Positions 1-11,623 of a DNA stretch of 64,000 nucleotides are shown in pieces; the first letter of the stretch is position 1, and every line of letters starts with the position of its first letter. The notes beneath the pieces were generated by a model. It saw only the letters and a program-made list of their open reading frames with translations. It did no database searches and had not been told where the DNA came from. The stretch covers positions 613,846,755-613,910,754 of the forward strand of contig NC_081409.1 in NCBI RefSeq assembly GCF_030272615.1, given 5' to 3'. Both the position numbers and the translations under genes were made by a program. This DNA comes from Cryptomeria japonica. Taxonomy: Eukaryota > Streptophyta > Pinopsida > Cupressales > Cupressaceae.

Positions 1-2025
1 AAACACTTATGGAAGTGGTTAAGCCCCAAAATATTTGGATTGAGGAAATGGGCTATGAAGTGGATATACATATTCTTGAGGCTTATGCAAAAATATTCAT
101 TCATGCACCTATTGATGAGGCAAAGAAGCCCCATGGTACTGCAAAACAAAAATCATAAGAGGTTGAAACAAAGTTCAACAAGAAAAAGAGAGAGAAGAAG
201 GAAGGAAAGGCTAGCAAATTTATTGAGAAAGTCTCACAAGACATCAAAGCATTAATTGATGTTGTCCCAAAGAAAGACAGGAAAAGGAAGAATCCATAAG
301 TATACATTGAGACTGTTATAGCAGAGTGTTAATCTGAGGATGACACAACCTTGGGATTGAAGAGGGTTGTAAGGAAGAAAATAGAGGAAACAAAGATTGA
401 AGCTAAAAAGCAACCGGTTAGGAAGGTTACATTATAAATACCGCAATAGAAGCAAGCACCAAAGGAAACACCTTCAGTTGCATTTGGTACTACAAAGAGG
501 AAGAAGAAGAGTGACATTTATCTTGCAATTCAATTTGGTAATGTGACTATCATTCCACATAAAACTTGTGCAGAGTTAGTAGATGAAATCACTAAGGATG
601 GAATGTTAAATAATGTACAGTTCTATGATAAAAAAAATAGAGGATGATGAACGAAGAGAGGTAGAGGAAGTAGTCTTATTATATTTGGATATTTATAAGA
701 AAGCCTTGATAGAAATTGAAAATCAAATACCGACAAAATTTTATAATATGTTAAATGCTAGAAGACTGTCAACTATGCAAGAAGACAAGCATATTAAAAT
801 TCAAGAGTTATTATCTATTTGTGTTACTATTGCTCCAGAGGAAATGTAAAGGACACTTGAGGTGGCAGATAGAAAAGTCTTTAATAGAAAACATAGAATA
901 ACCAGTTTGATGCTAGGAAGGGTAAATGAAATAATAAAGTAGACTCAAAAGGCATGGGTTAAGTTCTTTGAAGAGAACTGAGGATTCTTTACTTCACCGG
1001 AATCAAAGACAAACACTATAGACACCCTGGTTGAAGGAAAAGGAAAGGGGATTATGGGTACTTCACCCTCAATTTTGAAGAACATTAAGATAATGGAAAT
1101 TAAGTCCTGGGTTGATACAAATGTAGAGACAAATATTGAGATACTGGTTAATACAGAGAGTGAACAAGTTAATGATGTACATGATACTAATATTGAGGAT
1201 AACACTCCTCCATATACAAATGTATAGGTTGAGGTTATAGTTCCTACAAAGGAACCAACAGTTACATAGACTCCACCAAGTGGCGAAGCCACCGGTGCAA
1301 GTGAGGAATCTATAAAGGACAAAACATTAGAGGAGAAGAAAGGGGAATCCAATAGAGAACTGGTACTTGGTCCATCATTGTTGTCAATTGACACCTCACA
1401 GGTTGAAAATAAAAACATAATTGAGATGAGTCCTACTAAACTCATGATGATGGTAGCACAAAAACTAATGAAGGAGAGATCTATAGATAAAGGGATTATT
1501 GATCAGTCAATCACTGTTTTACACAGACTAGTCCCAGAGTGCAAGATTGACAATGAAGCGAGCCCATCCGACAAGCTTAAGATAATTACTAAGCATATTT
1601 CAAAGGATTTTCAATCCTTAAAGCAAATTTCAAATCGACAAGCACTGGAGTGGTTCACTTGGGCTAAGAGAGATGCATTTGATCAGGTGATTGAATATGA
1701 GAAGAAAAAGATTGATGAGAAGCTAAAACTGATAGATAATTCATTGAATAAATATACAAATATTTATAAGGTATGTTGTAACACTGATATACTTACAATT
1801 AATGTGGATAAGAAGATGAAAGATTTTCAGAAGAAAATTGTAAATATAGCTAATTATTTTGATGTATTGACTTCATAGACTACATCCATTGATGGTCAAA
1901 TTTTGATTTTGGAAGCCTAAATTTCTATTCTTGAGAAGGAAAGAGACAAAATTATAAGAAGAGCCAGAAGTCTAAGAGGCTTGGTGAGTCCCCGGTTGGA
2001 TTCACTCAATGTACATAAGAAATAA
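1..2025 (+). pseudogene. ORF2 relic of element I (unknown function)
   Basis: Translation gives a lysine- and glutamate-rich protein broken by many stops. From about 613 to 2025 a single frame is followed through in-frame stops near 847, 938, 979, 1228, 1267 and 1876. Landmarks shared with ORF2 of K are EEMGYEVD...LEAYAK at 46-95, LMLGRVNE near 910, LTINVDKKM near 1795 and SPRLDSL near 1988. The order is the same as in K. The C-terminal third is predicted helical and charged. No catalytic motif is visible. The protein family is unknown to me. The start is outside the window. Confidence 0.7.
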
Positions 2026-2259
2026 TGTATGGATATGGTGTGAAACCCACACCGACAGAGGTAAATGAGAAAGAGTCATTTGCACATATACTAAGTGGAC
2101 TTGTATCTATTTTTGACACTTTCAAAATTGGTTGGGATACTTATCTTGAGCTATTGGAGAAGGCTTATCCAGAAATTTTGAAATTTATTAAGCTTCGGTA
2201 AGATATTTTTAGGATATTCATTGTACAATTTTTTTTATCTTTGACATTATTTTTAGAAT

Positions 2260-2473
2260 TTTTGATTGCATTGATGTCAAAGGGGTAGTGATATAGATGT
2301 AAAAAAGAATAGAAGGAGTTGTATACATTAGGGGGAGATATGGAAATATGGGAGTATGGAGTATTTTTCTTTAATGAATATTCATCTTAGGGGGAACAAT
2401 CAGGATAGAACCAGCATATGAAACCTTGACCATTTTTCACATGAGTGTTGCCATCAATGCCAAAGGGGGAGAT
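2260..2473 (+). promoter_or_regulatory. Polypurine tracts of element I (upstream copy and LTR-adjacent copy)
   Basis: CAAAGGGGGAGAT at 2461-2473 touches the 3' LTR and is the likely plus-strand primer site. An upstream copy, CATTGATGTCAAAGGGGTAG, ends near 2288. Two more G tracts, TTAGGGGGAGAT near 2330 and TTAGGGGGAACAA near 2388, lie between them. The same arrangement recurs in A, C and K. Confidence 0.7.
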
Positions 2474-3416
2474 TGATGGCAATTGACACTCAATTGGTTG
2501 GTTTCACTATGGTGTCATTGATGGCAACATGGCATCTTTTTCCAGCTTCATGTTTTGGTTCAATTGTGTACCGACAGGCACTTCAGAGACACTACACCGA
2601 CACCAACACTGGCAAGACAAAAAGATTTCTTTGATTATCAGCACTGCAAGCTGACATGGTTTAGGATATGGTTATCGGTATTGGAGGCCGACATCTCTTG
2701 GATCTGGCATCAACAATTGTTTTTAATATTTAGGCATTTATGTTATCTATCTGACATGTAATTTGATATTGTAATTACCTTTGTAAGCCAACATAAGGCA
2801 TGATGAGTTGTATACGGTATATAGGTTAGTTTGATAGATCATTTTGTGATCACCATGTGAATATGTAATTGTAAGGAGATAATGAAGGAGATGCAAAATA
2901 TATCAGAGAGATTATGTATGTGAGGATATTTATGTAAGGGTTATTCCGATAAAGGGTTTAGGGTTTCAGACTGGAATAGATAGAGCTTAAACTAGAACTG
3001 TATTCTAGCATAGAAGATGCTATCTTAGCAGTTCAACACTTCTTTGGATTGTAGTCTAGATTTATTTGTAGTTAGTGAGGCTCCATTTATGATTGAGCAG
3101 TGTCCTCTAGGCTATAAGCCTTCCTACAAGTGCAGGCCCCTTATATTTTGTAATATCTCTTCATATGGCCAGTGGATTGATATTGTGGGTCACAAATCCC
3201 ACCGCGATTTTTCCTCTTTGAAGTTTTCCATGTATAATTATGTGTGTTATGATTCTGATTTCTGTGATTTGCTTATTGGTTGCTTTACTTCTTTCAATTC
3301 TATATGTACTAGTATATCGTTTGGTGTATGCATGTTTTCATAAGGCTAAAATTGATCATTCAATTATAATACTAATTCACCCCCCCCTCCCCTCTCAGTG
3401 TTATTAGATTCCAACA
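2474..3416 (+). repeat. 3' LTR of element I
   Basis: It begins TGATGGCAAT directly after the polypurine tract and ends CCTCTCAGTG...CCAACA. A C-rich run (3380-3392) lies just before the end, as in the LTRs of A, C, J and K. RCCGAC motifs occur at 2570, 2596 and 2687. Confidence 0.75.
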
Positions 3417-3539
3417 ACAGCATCACGAGGACACAAAAAATACTATAAAAACAACTCATATTTTAGTTCATGACATAAAAGAGTAAAATATAAAACCACA
3501 AATGAACTTGTGTTATAATTAAAAATCTCATGATAGCTT

Positions 3540-3882
3540 ACTTGCAAGTTTCATTCTCTCTTAGTCAATATTTTAACCCTTTCTCGTATCTCATCTATTT
3601 GAGGAACTATGAATAACAAGTGAAGGATTTCTTCATTGCATTTTTTTGGGTCTTCCTTATCATATCCAAAGGGTTTATGAAATATGCGATGTCATCATTG
3701 TATAATAGTGACTGTACCTCCCTATGGATGCTCTCCTCTATTGATGGTTCCTTTCCCCGATCATCCAACTGTGACAAGAATATTAAAAACATTATTGAAA
3801 TTAACCCAATAAACTTACAAAAAAAAAAAAAATGGTGCAAAGGCACCCAGGCATAAAGATATCTTATGAGGTCAAAGTACAT
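3540..3882 (-). pseudogene. Fragment of a SET-gene relative, downstream exon remnant
   Basis: On the minus strand an intron-like end (TTGTCACAG, near 3768-3776) is followed by a coding-like piece starting LDDRGKEPSIEES and reaching NAMKK. After a frame change, VPQIDEIRERV and a charged end follow. The intron-like stretch resembles the one at 5054-5110 in the neighbouring SET pseudogene (both contain AAGT.TATTGG and AATGTTTTT.AATATT). This may be another exon of that gene or a diverged duplicate. The function of this part is unknown. Element I lies next to it at 3416. Confidence 0.45.
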
Positions 3883-4969
3883 TTTTTTTACTTAGTTGTA
3901 ATTTTCATACATGATTTGTAAGGTCATAAAGTCCATTGATATTAAAAACAACTCAATTGTAAGGCTTGAAGAGCCATTTTGTACCAAGAGACCTAATAGG
4001 TCTTGATAGAGTCAACTAAGGTCAAAATGTCCATAAAAGGATTAAAAATGTTGTAATTGATTATATTGAGTTCATTTTTGTCATGTTGGAAACATCTGAG
4101 AAGGATATGGTCAAAGTTGGCAAAGTTGTGTCAAAAATGCAAAAGTTGCAAAGTTGTGCAACATTGCCAAAAAGTGCAAAAGAGATGTAAAATGTCATCC
4201 ATCGATCATGAGTTGGTTGTAGGAGTTAGAAGGAATGGAAATTAGCTTTTAATAGTTTATTAAACCATGGCTGGTCGAGGTCAAGACTGGAGGAGCCATT
4301 TGGAGTGCATTTGACAGAGTTTACCCATCAAACCCTAAATTGTCATCAAGGTTTAAAGGGTCTGTGATTATCACAGAGACAAGAAGGCTCATAAATGTTG
4401 TATTTTAAATTTAAAAGTATTTTAGAATGATGGTATAATGAAATATCTTTCCAATGAATCCTTATGCATTTTCATGGAGTATTTGAAGAGATATAATAGT
4501 TTTTCTAACAACTATTAAAACCCTCCATTTTAACACAGTTTAAGGGAGGCCCTAGTAACATTGTTATATCAATGGACAAGTGATTAACATGAATCAATAA
4601 GTTTTTGGAATTTTATTATTTAATCCAATAATCACTCATGCTAAGGAAGTGATAATATATTTTACTGGATATATGGCAGTTCATCTCATTAAGTGTTTAT
4701 TTTAAATAAAGAGTTTTGTAGTCCTTTATACTGCGATTAATTGGTTCCTACATGATCAGATTTGAAAAACTAATGTAATGAAGATTTACTGCTTATCATT
4801 GAGTGTGGATTGATTTATAGTATCAAAGCCTTGAAGGCTCGAAGACAATAGGATTCAATCCCAACTATGTTTTCTTTATGAAACATTGTGATCAAAATCA
4901 GAATGTGATCAGGTAATGAAAGTAAGGAATTGACAGTCCTGATTGTATATAGTAACATGAAACAATGAG
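3883..4969. other. Unassigned AT-rich host DNA
   Basis: No frame, repeat end or RNA signature could be recognised. A short GTTGCAAAGTTGTG-type repeat lies near 4110-4190. By position it would be intron or flank of the SET pseudogene on either side. Confidence 0.4.
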
Positions 4970-5994
4970 TTAAACCGACCGATTACAAGTGCTTGAAGAT
5001 GCATCCTGATCTGTGCTTTGGGCTGAACCCTTCCTTGTACGATCAATATCCCACTATGACAAAAATTAAATATTAAAAAACATTAGCAAAATGAGACCAA
5101 TAGACTTATGAAAAAAAGCATAATAATAAAATGGTATATTGGAGTCATTAATTGGAGGTTGGGTAAAATGGTATATAGTATGTACCACTCCCATAATAGC
5201 TATGTTTTTATCTATGTGATTTAAATTGTAATCGATTAGCAACTCTTCACCCACAGTTATTGATTTTATTGCACATACGAATACATGGTTTCCCTCGCAT
5301 GCGTCGAATATGCAATTGGGTTGCTTATTTGTTGACCTAGGTCGTTTACTTTTTATAAACCCTACAATATTCCTTGATGCTTTTGGCCTTCCGAAAATGT
5401 ACATAGCTACTCATTTATTTTGATTCTTATCTTTTAGTTGTATATAATTTGTTGACGGTGCATACCTATGCATACTTCGTGTATATCAAACCAGCTACAT
5501 CCAATCTTTGTAACTGTAAGAGGGTCCGACATACTCCATCAGTTTAGTAACTCTGTTGTAATAGACCTTTATGTTGTCCATGCAAAATAGGCCCAAACCA
5601 TGTAATGACAATGGTGCTATGCGATATATCCTCTCGTTGACACAAAAACTAGTTTTTATTGGAGGAAGTTCCTTGGGTACCCATTGTTTTTGCCTCAAGG
5701 GCACCTCGACCTCACCTATGCTCTCATCATCATAAGAACTTGACCTCCCTTCAGCAAGAAAAAATTCCATTCGTTTACAGAATTTTATTCTAATATTTTC
5801 ACCTCTAGTTGATCTCCCTCTTTTAGACCTACTACATGTCTTGCTTTCCTCTTATCTTCCTGAATTTCCCTTGCTCGAGGAAGACAAATATGAGAAATAC
5901 CTATTTGGTGGTACCTACACTCCATCAAATGAGAGAGATAGTAACTGAAAACTCCTTGAGGTTTTTCAAGGTCCATCAAGACATGGGTGAGCAT
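4970..5994 (-). pseudogene. SET-domain protein pseudogene
   Basis: SET domains are protein lysine methyltransferase folds. Read on the minus strand, 5770-5495 has HGLGLFCMD followed by MEYVG, matching the start of a SET domain. The same frame runs through three stops (5478-5407) into 5404-5150. There STNKQPNCIF, NHVFVCAIKSI and GEELLIDYN match the C-terminal SET core, including the usual GEEL.DY block. The asparagine-histidine pocket (NHSC in active enzymes) reads STNKQPNC, so activity is doubtful. Upstream, 5994-5785 in another frame gives CLPRAREIQEDKRKARHVVG, probably the same gene. A small last exon at 5053-4970 follows an intron end GTCATAG. Three stops and a frame change argue for a pseudogene. 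Confidence 0.65.
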
Positions 5995-7266
5995 AACTAT
6001 AAGGTGACAAAGAGAATCTACAATAGATCATGGACTTAGTAGAGGTTTCCCAAAAGATGGACTTAATTTTTCATGGACTTTGATTTTATTTCAAAAGGCA
6101 CTGATAAAGCTAAGATGTATGTCATCTTATGTTAACTTTTGACAAGAGAATCTTCTTAGGGGGGGTCGTAAGTCACATTAGGTGAACAAGGAATGTAGAT
6201 ACATATATATTATCTAAATGGGCACTCACATTCAAAAAAGCAGGTGAAGTCCGATTTGAAGATCTAATTAGATAAGATTTCAGGGTGGCAGTTATTATGA
6301 GTTTTTAGATCATAAATGCAGGGCATACTCTTTGGTACTCCTATAGAGTCGGAAAGATGATGGGGGAGTGACAAGGTGATCATAGACATTAATTGGGAAA
6401 GATACTATTAATGACACCAATTTTGCAAGGTGTAGTGGGTTTAAATATGAGTAACCTCAAATTTCATCTTGCATTTAGCATATGAAGTAAGTTAGAAGTG
6501 AGACCTTAGAGAAGTGAATAGGATTTGGTGAACATTTAGCTGAAGGTGATATCTCTGCCTAAGAAAGATGGAGGTGAATTTAACATTGAAGATGACGAAG
6601 CAGATTTGGGCTTTTTAGGGTGAGCTGACATTCAGATGACTCAGAGGTCCTTTTAACTTCTGGGATGATTATCTCCCACACTATTTTTTTTTAATATTGG
6701 GAAGGTGTTTATAATAATGAAACACATATAGTACCAAAATTGATATATATTCACTCATTCTAGCTTGGAGATTGGAAGTGGAGGAAAGCATTGCAGCAAT
6801 TTGTAAGATGGTGGAATTTCTTGTTCTAGCACAATTTCATGAAGGGTTAGAAACTTTCTTGGAATGGGAAGTATTAGGTGAGGGGTTTGATATAGGTGAG
6901 GGAGAAGAAAATGAAGATGAAGGGGTGAAATAAAAAATCCCACCTTTCCTTTGATGGGCGTCGGGTAGGTGTGCCTACCATCGCAAGGTGGAGGCAAAGA
7001 ATGGATGGGAGGCAATGAAGTTAATTCAGATCAAAGAACTAGATGTGGTCATTGCAATAGTTAGGGAGGAGGCAGAGGGAGCTAGAAGAACTCTTTGATC
7101 CAGGGGGCTGAGAGTGGGGGTGGTGCCGAGGTAGGGAGTGGGAACGAGACTAGTCAGGTGTTTAAGGTGGCTTCTGAAATGCTGCAGCAATGGTGGCAAA
7201 TAGGATGGGGTGTGGTTTTTATATTTTTTGGCTAAATTTTTGCTATGTAATTATGGATAACATCTA
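5995..7266. other. Unassigned host DNA, possibly LINE body
   Basis: No protein family was recognised. A plus-strand frame near 6760-6930 reads as an acidic peptide (EVEESIAAICKMVEF, then GEGEENEDEG) with no match I can name. Because 57136 onward is the continuation of this DNA across element A and ends like a LINE 3' tail, part of this stretch may be the body of that LINE. Confidence 0.3.
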
Positions 7267-7271
7267 ATAGT

Positions 7272-8545
7272 TGTTGGCATAATGGATGAATTTATTATGT
7301 GTTGCACTAATATTTTGTCATTGATGCCAACACTAGCTGTTATGGTTGGTTACCGATAAACAAGTTTTGGTTACCGGTAGAAGATCTAGTGTTACCGACA
7401 AAAGAGACTATCTGTTGGACACTTTCAGCATGTTTGGATCAGTGAAGTATATTTGATTTCATGTGTTATATTCTCCATGAGAATGTTTTGGTCAGTTGGT
7501 ATTGGCTTTGTAATCGGATGCTATCATACACTCTAGTAAACCCTTACTGGCACTGGTTTAAGGCTTTATCGACAGAGGTTTCATTAAGGAATCATGATAG
7601 GATGCCTAGTTGGTGTGGGTGTAGTTTCTTCATGTATTTTAGTATGCTAAAGATATTCTGTGATCATGCTTCAACTACTTGAAGACATTTCCTTGGCATG
7701 GTGGACCCATAACAAATCTGGTACCTATCTAGGTTATGGACCGGTATCATTCTAACGTGTACTCTACATTTTACCAGGATGCCTCGAGATGATTTATGAA
7801 TTTGTTATTATTGTTTTGGTCTTAAGCTGACATGGCATATCATTGTAATATGAAATTATGTAATGATCTTATTGTAATATCTTTATGTGGTCGACCTTAT
7901 TGGTTTAGGCATTAAGGTTTGTATAAATAAGAGGTAGAAACTCTTTGTAAAGTATCATGGCTATTGAAAAGGTCATGGTCAAGGAATGTAATGTGCGGAT
8001 ATTGTAATATCATTTGTGCAGAGGAGTTGGTCGATCATTAGTGATTGAATTGGATTCAAAAGAGGATTTAGTCCTTTGACACTGAGCTTAACCAAGACTA
8101 TAATCAGGCATGGTAGATTCTAATTCTAGCAGTTCACTCTATTGGATTGTTGTCCATTTATCTTGAGATGGTTGTATCCTCTCTGTAGTCAGTGAGACTC
8201 TTTTGTAATAAGCAGTGTGCCTTCCTACAAGTGCAAGCCCCTCACTGTAACACATACTTTTTGTAGAAGTATCATCTAACTATGGGTAGGCTTTCCATCA
8301 TGGTTTTTTCCTTTCCGGGTTTCCCACGTACAAATCATGGTGTTATGTGGTATGGTTTCTTTGCATTGATTATCTGGTTAATTATTAAGTTGTATTGTTT
8401 ACCGGTATCTGTTCCTACCAGCATTTGTATGTGCTTTACTGGTACTAGATTTGTTTAAGGTTGTATTGTGGATTAAAAGTTGTAATTTGTTAAAAACTGA
8501 TTCAGCCCCCCACCCCCTCTTAGTTGTTCACCAGTTATCCTAACA
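7272..8545 (+). repeat. 5' LTR of element A
   Basis: Runs from TGTTGGCATAATGG to ATCCTAACA, 1274 bp. The partner is 48634-48642 plus 55862-57135. A TATA-like box TATAAATAAG lies at 7922-7931 (56503-56512 in the partner). A C-rich run precedes the end (8505-8518). Confidence 0.9.
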
Positions 8546-8603
8546 ATTGGTACTAGATCTTTGGTCCTCTTTTGTAGAAGCTTAACCGCTTGAGGTAGAT
8601 CCT
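8546..8603 (+). promoter_or_regulatory. Primer-binding site and leader of element A
   Basis: ATTGGTACTAGATC follows the LTR and resembles the initiator-Met tRNA site TGGTATCAGAGC. The leader then holds TTTGGTCCTCT (8560-8570) and CTTGAGGTAGAT (8589-8600). The leaders of elements K and J share these blocks. Confidence 0.65.
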
Positions 8604-10462
8604 ATGGAAACTAACACTTCTAATCCACCAATAATTATTTTCAGAAGATAAATCCCTAAGCTTGATGGAACAAATTATGGGATATGGAAAATTCGAATGG
8701 AGACTCATCTTTGATTTCTTGGAAAGGATATTTGGGAGATCACTGAGAAAGGTTACACACCTTATGATCTGGCATCTGAAAATCCTACTATTGTAGACCT
8801 AGATAAGAATATTGAAAATGATTGCAGAGCTAGAGAAGCCCTCTTGTGTGCACTTACTGATCAACATATTATGGGGTTGACTGATAAATCATCGGCTTAG
8901 ATTATGTGGGACAAATTGAAAACTTTGAATGAATGTAATCCTACTGTCAAAATTGCTAAACTTGATGGTTACTGGGTTACATATGAAAACTTTGGAAGAT
9001 AATGAAATACTTGTTGTGTTTATGGAAAGAGTAAATGAGAATGTTATGGGAATTCAATGTTGTGGAGGATTTCTAAGTGAAGATGAAATAGTTTCCAAAG
9101 TCTTGAGATCCCTTCCACTGGCTTACAAGATGAAGGCAACTGCAATTAATGAATTAAGAACAATGACAAACACTTCAATTAACAAAGACATTCTGATTGG
9201 AAAATTATCTGCTTTTGAGCTTGAAGAATTTGGATCTTCTGGAGCTGTAAAGTTTAAACCTGCTTTTCATGCATCATCATCAACATCTACCACCAAAAGT
9301 GACTAGAAAGCCCTATATACAAAAGAATTGGAAGACATGAGGAAAGAAGATGAAGAACTTGAGCAACTTGAAGCCCTATTTGCTAGAAGTGTACCTAAAA
9401 GACCAACTGGAAGTAAGTATGAAGGAAAAGAACCTGTTAAATTTTTTTCATGTAATAAGATTGGTAATTTTGCATCTAGATGTCCTAAAAGGAATGCAAA
9501 GTTTGAGAAAAGAGTTAAGAAATATTTTAAGCCTAACCCGAATAGATATAGATTCAAGAAGAGTAAACAATGCTACATAGTAGATGAGGAAGGAGTAACT
9601 CATGACTCTAGAGATGAACCGACAGAAGACTCTTCTAGTGGATATGGAAATGGAAAGGAATGGGTGTTCTATGCTTTGAAGGAAGATGAACCATAACTAG
9701 CTATCAAGAATGAAGAAAAATCTGTGGCAGAAAAAGTTGAAGATAAGGATGAATGGGTAATTGATAGTGGTTGCTGACATCATAAGACTAGAGATAAAGG
9801 GAAATTTTTGTCACTACAAGAATACAATGGTGGTCAAGTCAGATTTGGAGATGACAAGGCATGCATGATCAAAGGTAGAGGTATTATTTCTTTGGATGGA
9901 AAGCATAACATTGATAATGTCTATTATGTAGAATGTTTAAAGCATAATCTTTTGAGTGTTGGTAAATTGGTTGATAAGGGTTTTCAACTTTAGTTTAAAG
10001 ATAGAAAATGAAAAATCATTAACAAGACTGGCTTGGAGATTGCAACCATATTCAGACAGGAAGTAATATCTTTTACTTGAACACTAGTAATAAGACATGT
10101 TTGATTGCTCATATTGATGAGAGTTGGCTATGGCATAAGAGGTTGTGTCATGTTAACTTTGATTGTATTGTTAAGATCAGTTCAACTAAGGCAGTTAGAG
10201 ATATACCTAAGATTATGAAGCCTCATAATCCGGTATGTAGGGAATGCCAATTGGGTAAGCAAGTTAGAAGTTCTTTTAAGAGCATACATGATAAATCTAA
10301 AGATATACTTGATTTGATTCACACTGACTTATGTGGTCTAGCAAGGACTAGAAGCTTTCAAGGTGATAGGTATTTCATGCTGATTATTGATGACTATTCT
10401 AGAATGATGTGGGTGACTTTTCTAAGGGAGAAGTCTGAAGCTTCTGAGAAATTCAAGATCTT
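8604..10462 (+). pseudogene. gag-protease-integrase N-terminus of element A
   Basis: This is the capsid, protease and start of the integrase of a copia polyprotein. From ATG at 8604 the frame gives the gag start (LDGTNYGIWKIRMETH), a frame change near 8990, then MERVNENVMGIQCCGG. The zinc knuckle near 9450 is damaged: the first Cys is Phe and the His is Asn (FFSCNKIGNFASRC). The protease site reads VIDSGC followed by TGA near 9775. The GAG-pre-integrase block has LWHKRLCHVNFD, and the integrase begins LIHTDLCGLARTR and DDYSRMMWVTFL. Stops occur at about 8651, 8714, 8898, 9304, 9694, 9774, 9991 and 10007. The frame is cut at KFKIF by element B and resumes at 45960. Confidence 0.85.
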
Positions 10463-10600
10463 TGTTGATGTAAATAAATATTCATCATGGATATTATTAC
10501 ACTTTACTTAAGTTTACTTAGGAAATGCATTTCATAGTAGTTTGGGTATGAGACACTTGGGTGTTTGTGCCACATTGGGATAATGTGTGTAGGATAATTT
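10463..10600 (+). repeat. 5' LTR of element B, first part
   Basis: Starts TGTTGATGTAAATAAATATT and matches 45469-45607 closely. It is cut by element C at 10601; the rest is at 43661-43958. Confidence 0.9.
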
Positions 10601-11573
10601 TGTTGGCTTTGATATCGATTGACTGAAGACCTCAAGCGGTGTGGAGAACCCAAGCAGTACGAAGGAACAAAGCAGTAGTTAACATTTTCTAGTCTTCAAT
10701 TTTGACAGCTAGTAATCGGTATATTGTATGAACCAGTATTACTCTGTGATGAGTTACCAACCAGTATTTCTATGATGAGTTATCATCCACCGACACTTTC
10801 ACGGTGATTTTGTGTCGTGTTACCAAATGTGTCTAGATGCACTGAACCTAGGAACTTGTAGTTTAATCCTATTGGACCGACATGAAATCAGTTTCCTTTA
10901 TAAGGACATCATGTCTAGGGTTTGTATGGATGAGAGATGTATGATGTATGAGAAGGTTATGTGCGATCTTTGTAGAGAAGATTAGGTCTATGTGAAGAGT
11001 TAGAGTGTGGAGATATTGAAGACTGAAGTAATGCTGAAATGCATTAGCAATGATCTATCAAGGATCTAACCAAGAATATTGTGCTAGTATCTAGATCACT
11101 CACTTGTTGATTACTCACATCTTTGACAAGTCTGAAACCCTTAACCAGGTAGGCCCAACAAAGCCTTTGTAAATCCTCTAGCAAGGTGGTTCACAACTGT
11201 GGATCTAAAATCCTTTAACAAGGTAGTCTTTAACAGGACTTATCTCCTAACAGAGATCTATATTCCTAATAGGATCTATTCTGGTGAAGAACATTGTATG
11301 ACCTTAACCGGTCTGGTTTCTATTCTATAGATAGTTACTTGTGAGTTTCTACTCACTGTGGTTTTTCCCATTTGGGTTTCCACGTCAAATATCTTGTGTT
11401 ATGGTGATTATGGTTTTGTGGGTGAATGCTTTATTTGCTATTTTGTTTGCATTTATCTTAACCGGTTTATTAGTGAATCTATTATACCAGTTATCTACTA
11501 AATTGTTTAAGAGTTTGAGTTCAGTATTTTTGGGTATACTAATTCACCCCCCCCCCCCTCTTAGTATTCATCA
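10601..11573 (+). repeat. 5' LTR of element C
   Basis: From TGTTGGCTTTGATATC to TTCATCA. Compared with the 3' LTR it lacks about 145 bp just after its start. ACCGAC motifs lie at 10789 and 10876, and a TATA-like TTTATAAGG at 10898-10906. A C-rich run at 11547-11558 precedes the end. The primer-binding site TCGGTATCAGAGCC follows at 11575. Confidence 0.85.
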
Positions 11574-11623
11574 ATCGGTATCAGAGCCAAACTTTCTATA
11601 AGTATAACCATTTGGAAGGGGAT

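Larger units (their letters stand above)
1..3416 (+). mobile_element. Element I: 3' half of a non-autonomous copia-like LTR element
   Basis: The left part lies outside the window. What remains is a broken second ORF, a run of polypurine tracts and a 3' LTR ending in CCAACA at 3416. The ORF matches ORF2 of element K in several short blocks. No protease, integrase or reverse transcriptase frame is seen. The LTR start (TGATGGCAATTGACA) is close to that of element J (TGTTGGCAATTGACA), so I and J are probably members of one family. Confidence 0.8.

Noticed and set aside
945-1445. 166-codon minus-strand frame in element I
   Set aside because: Antisense of the ORF2 relic, which is supported on the plus strand by similarity to K.
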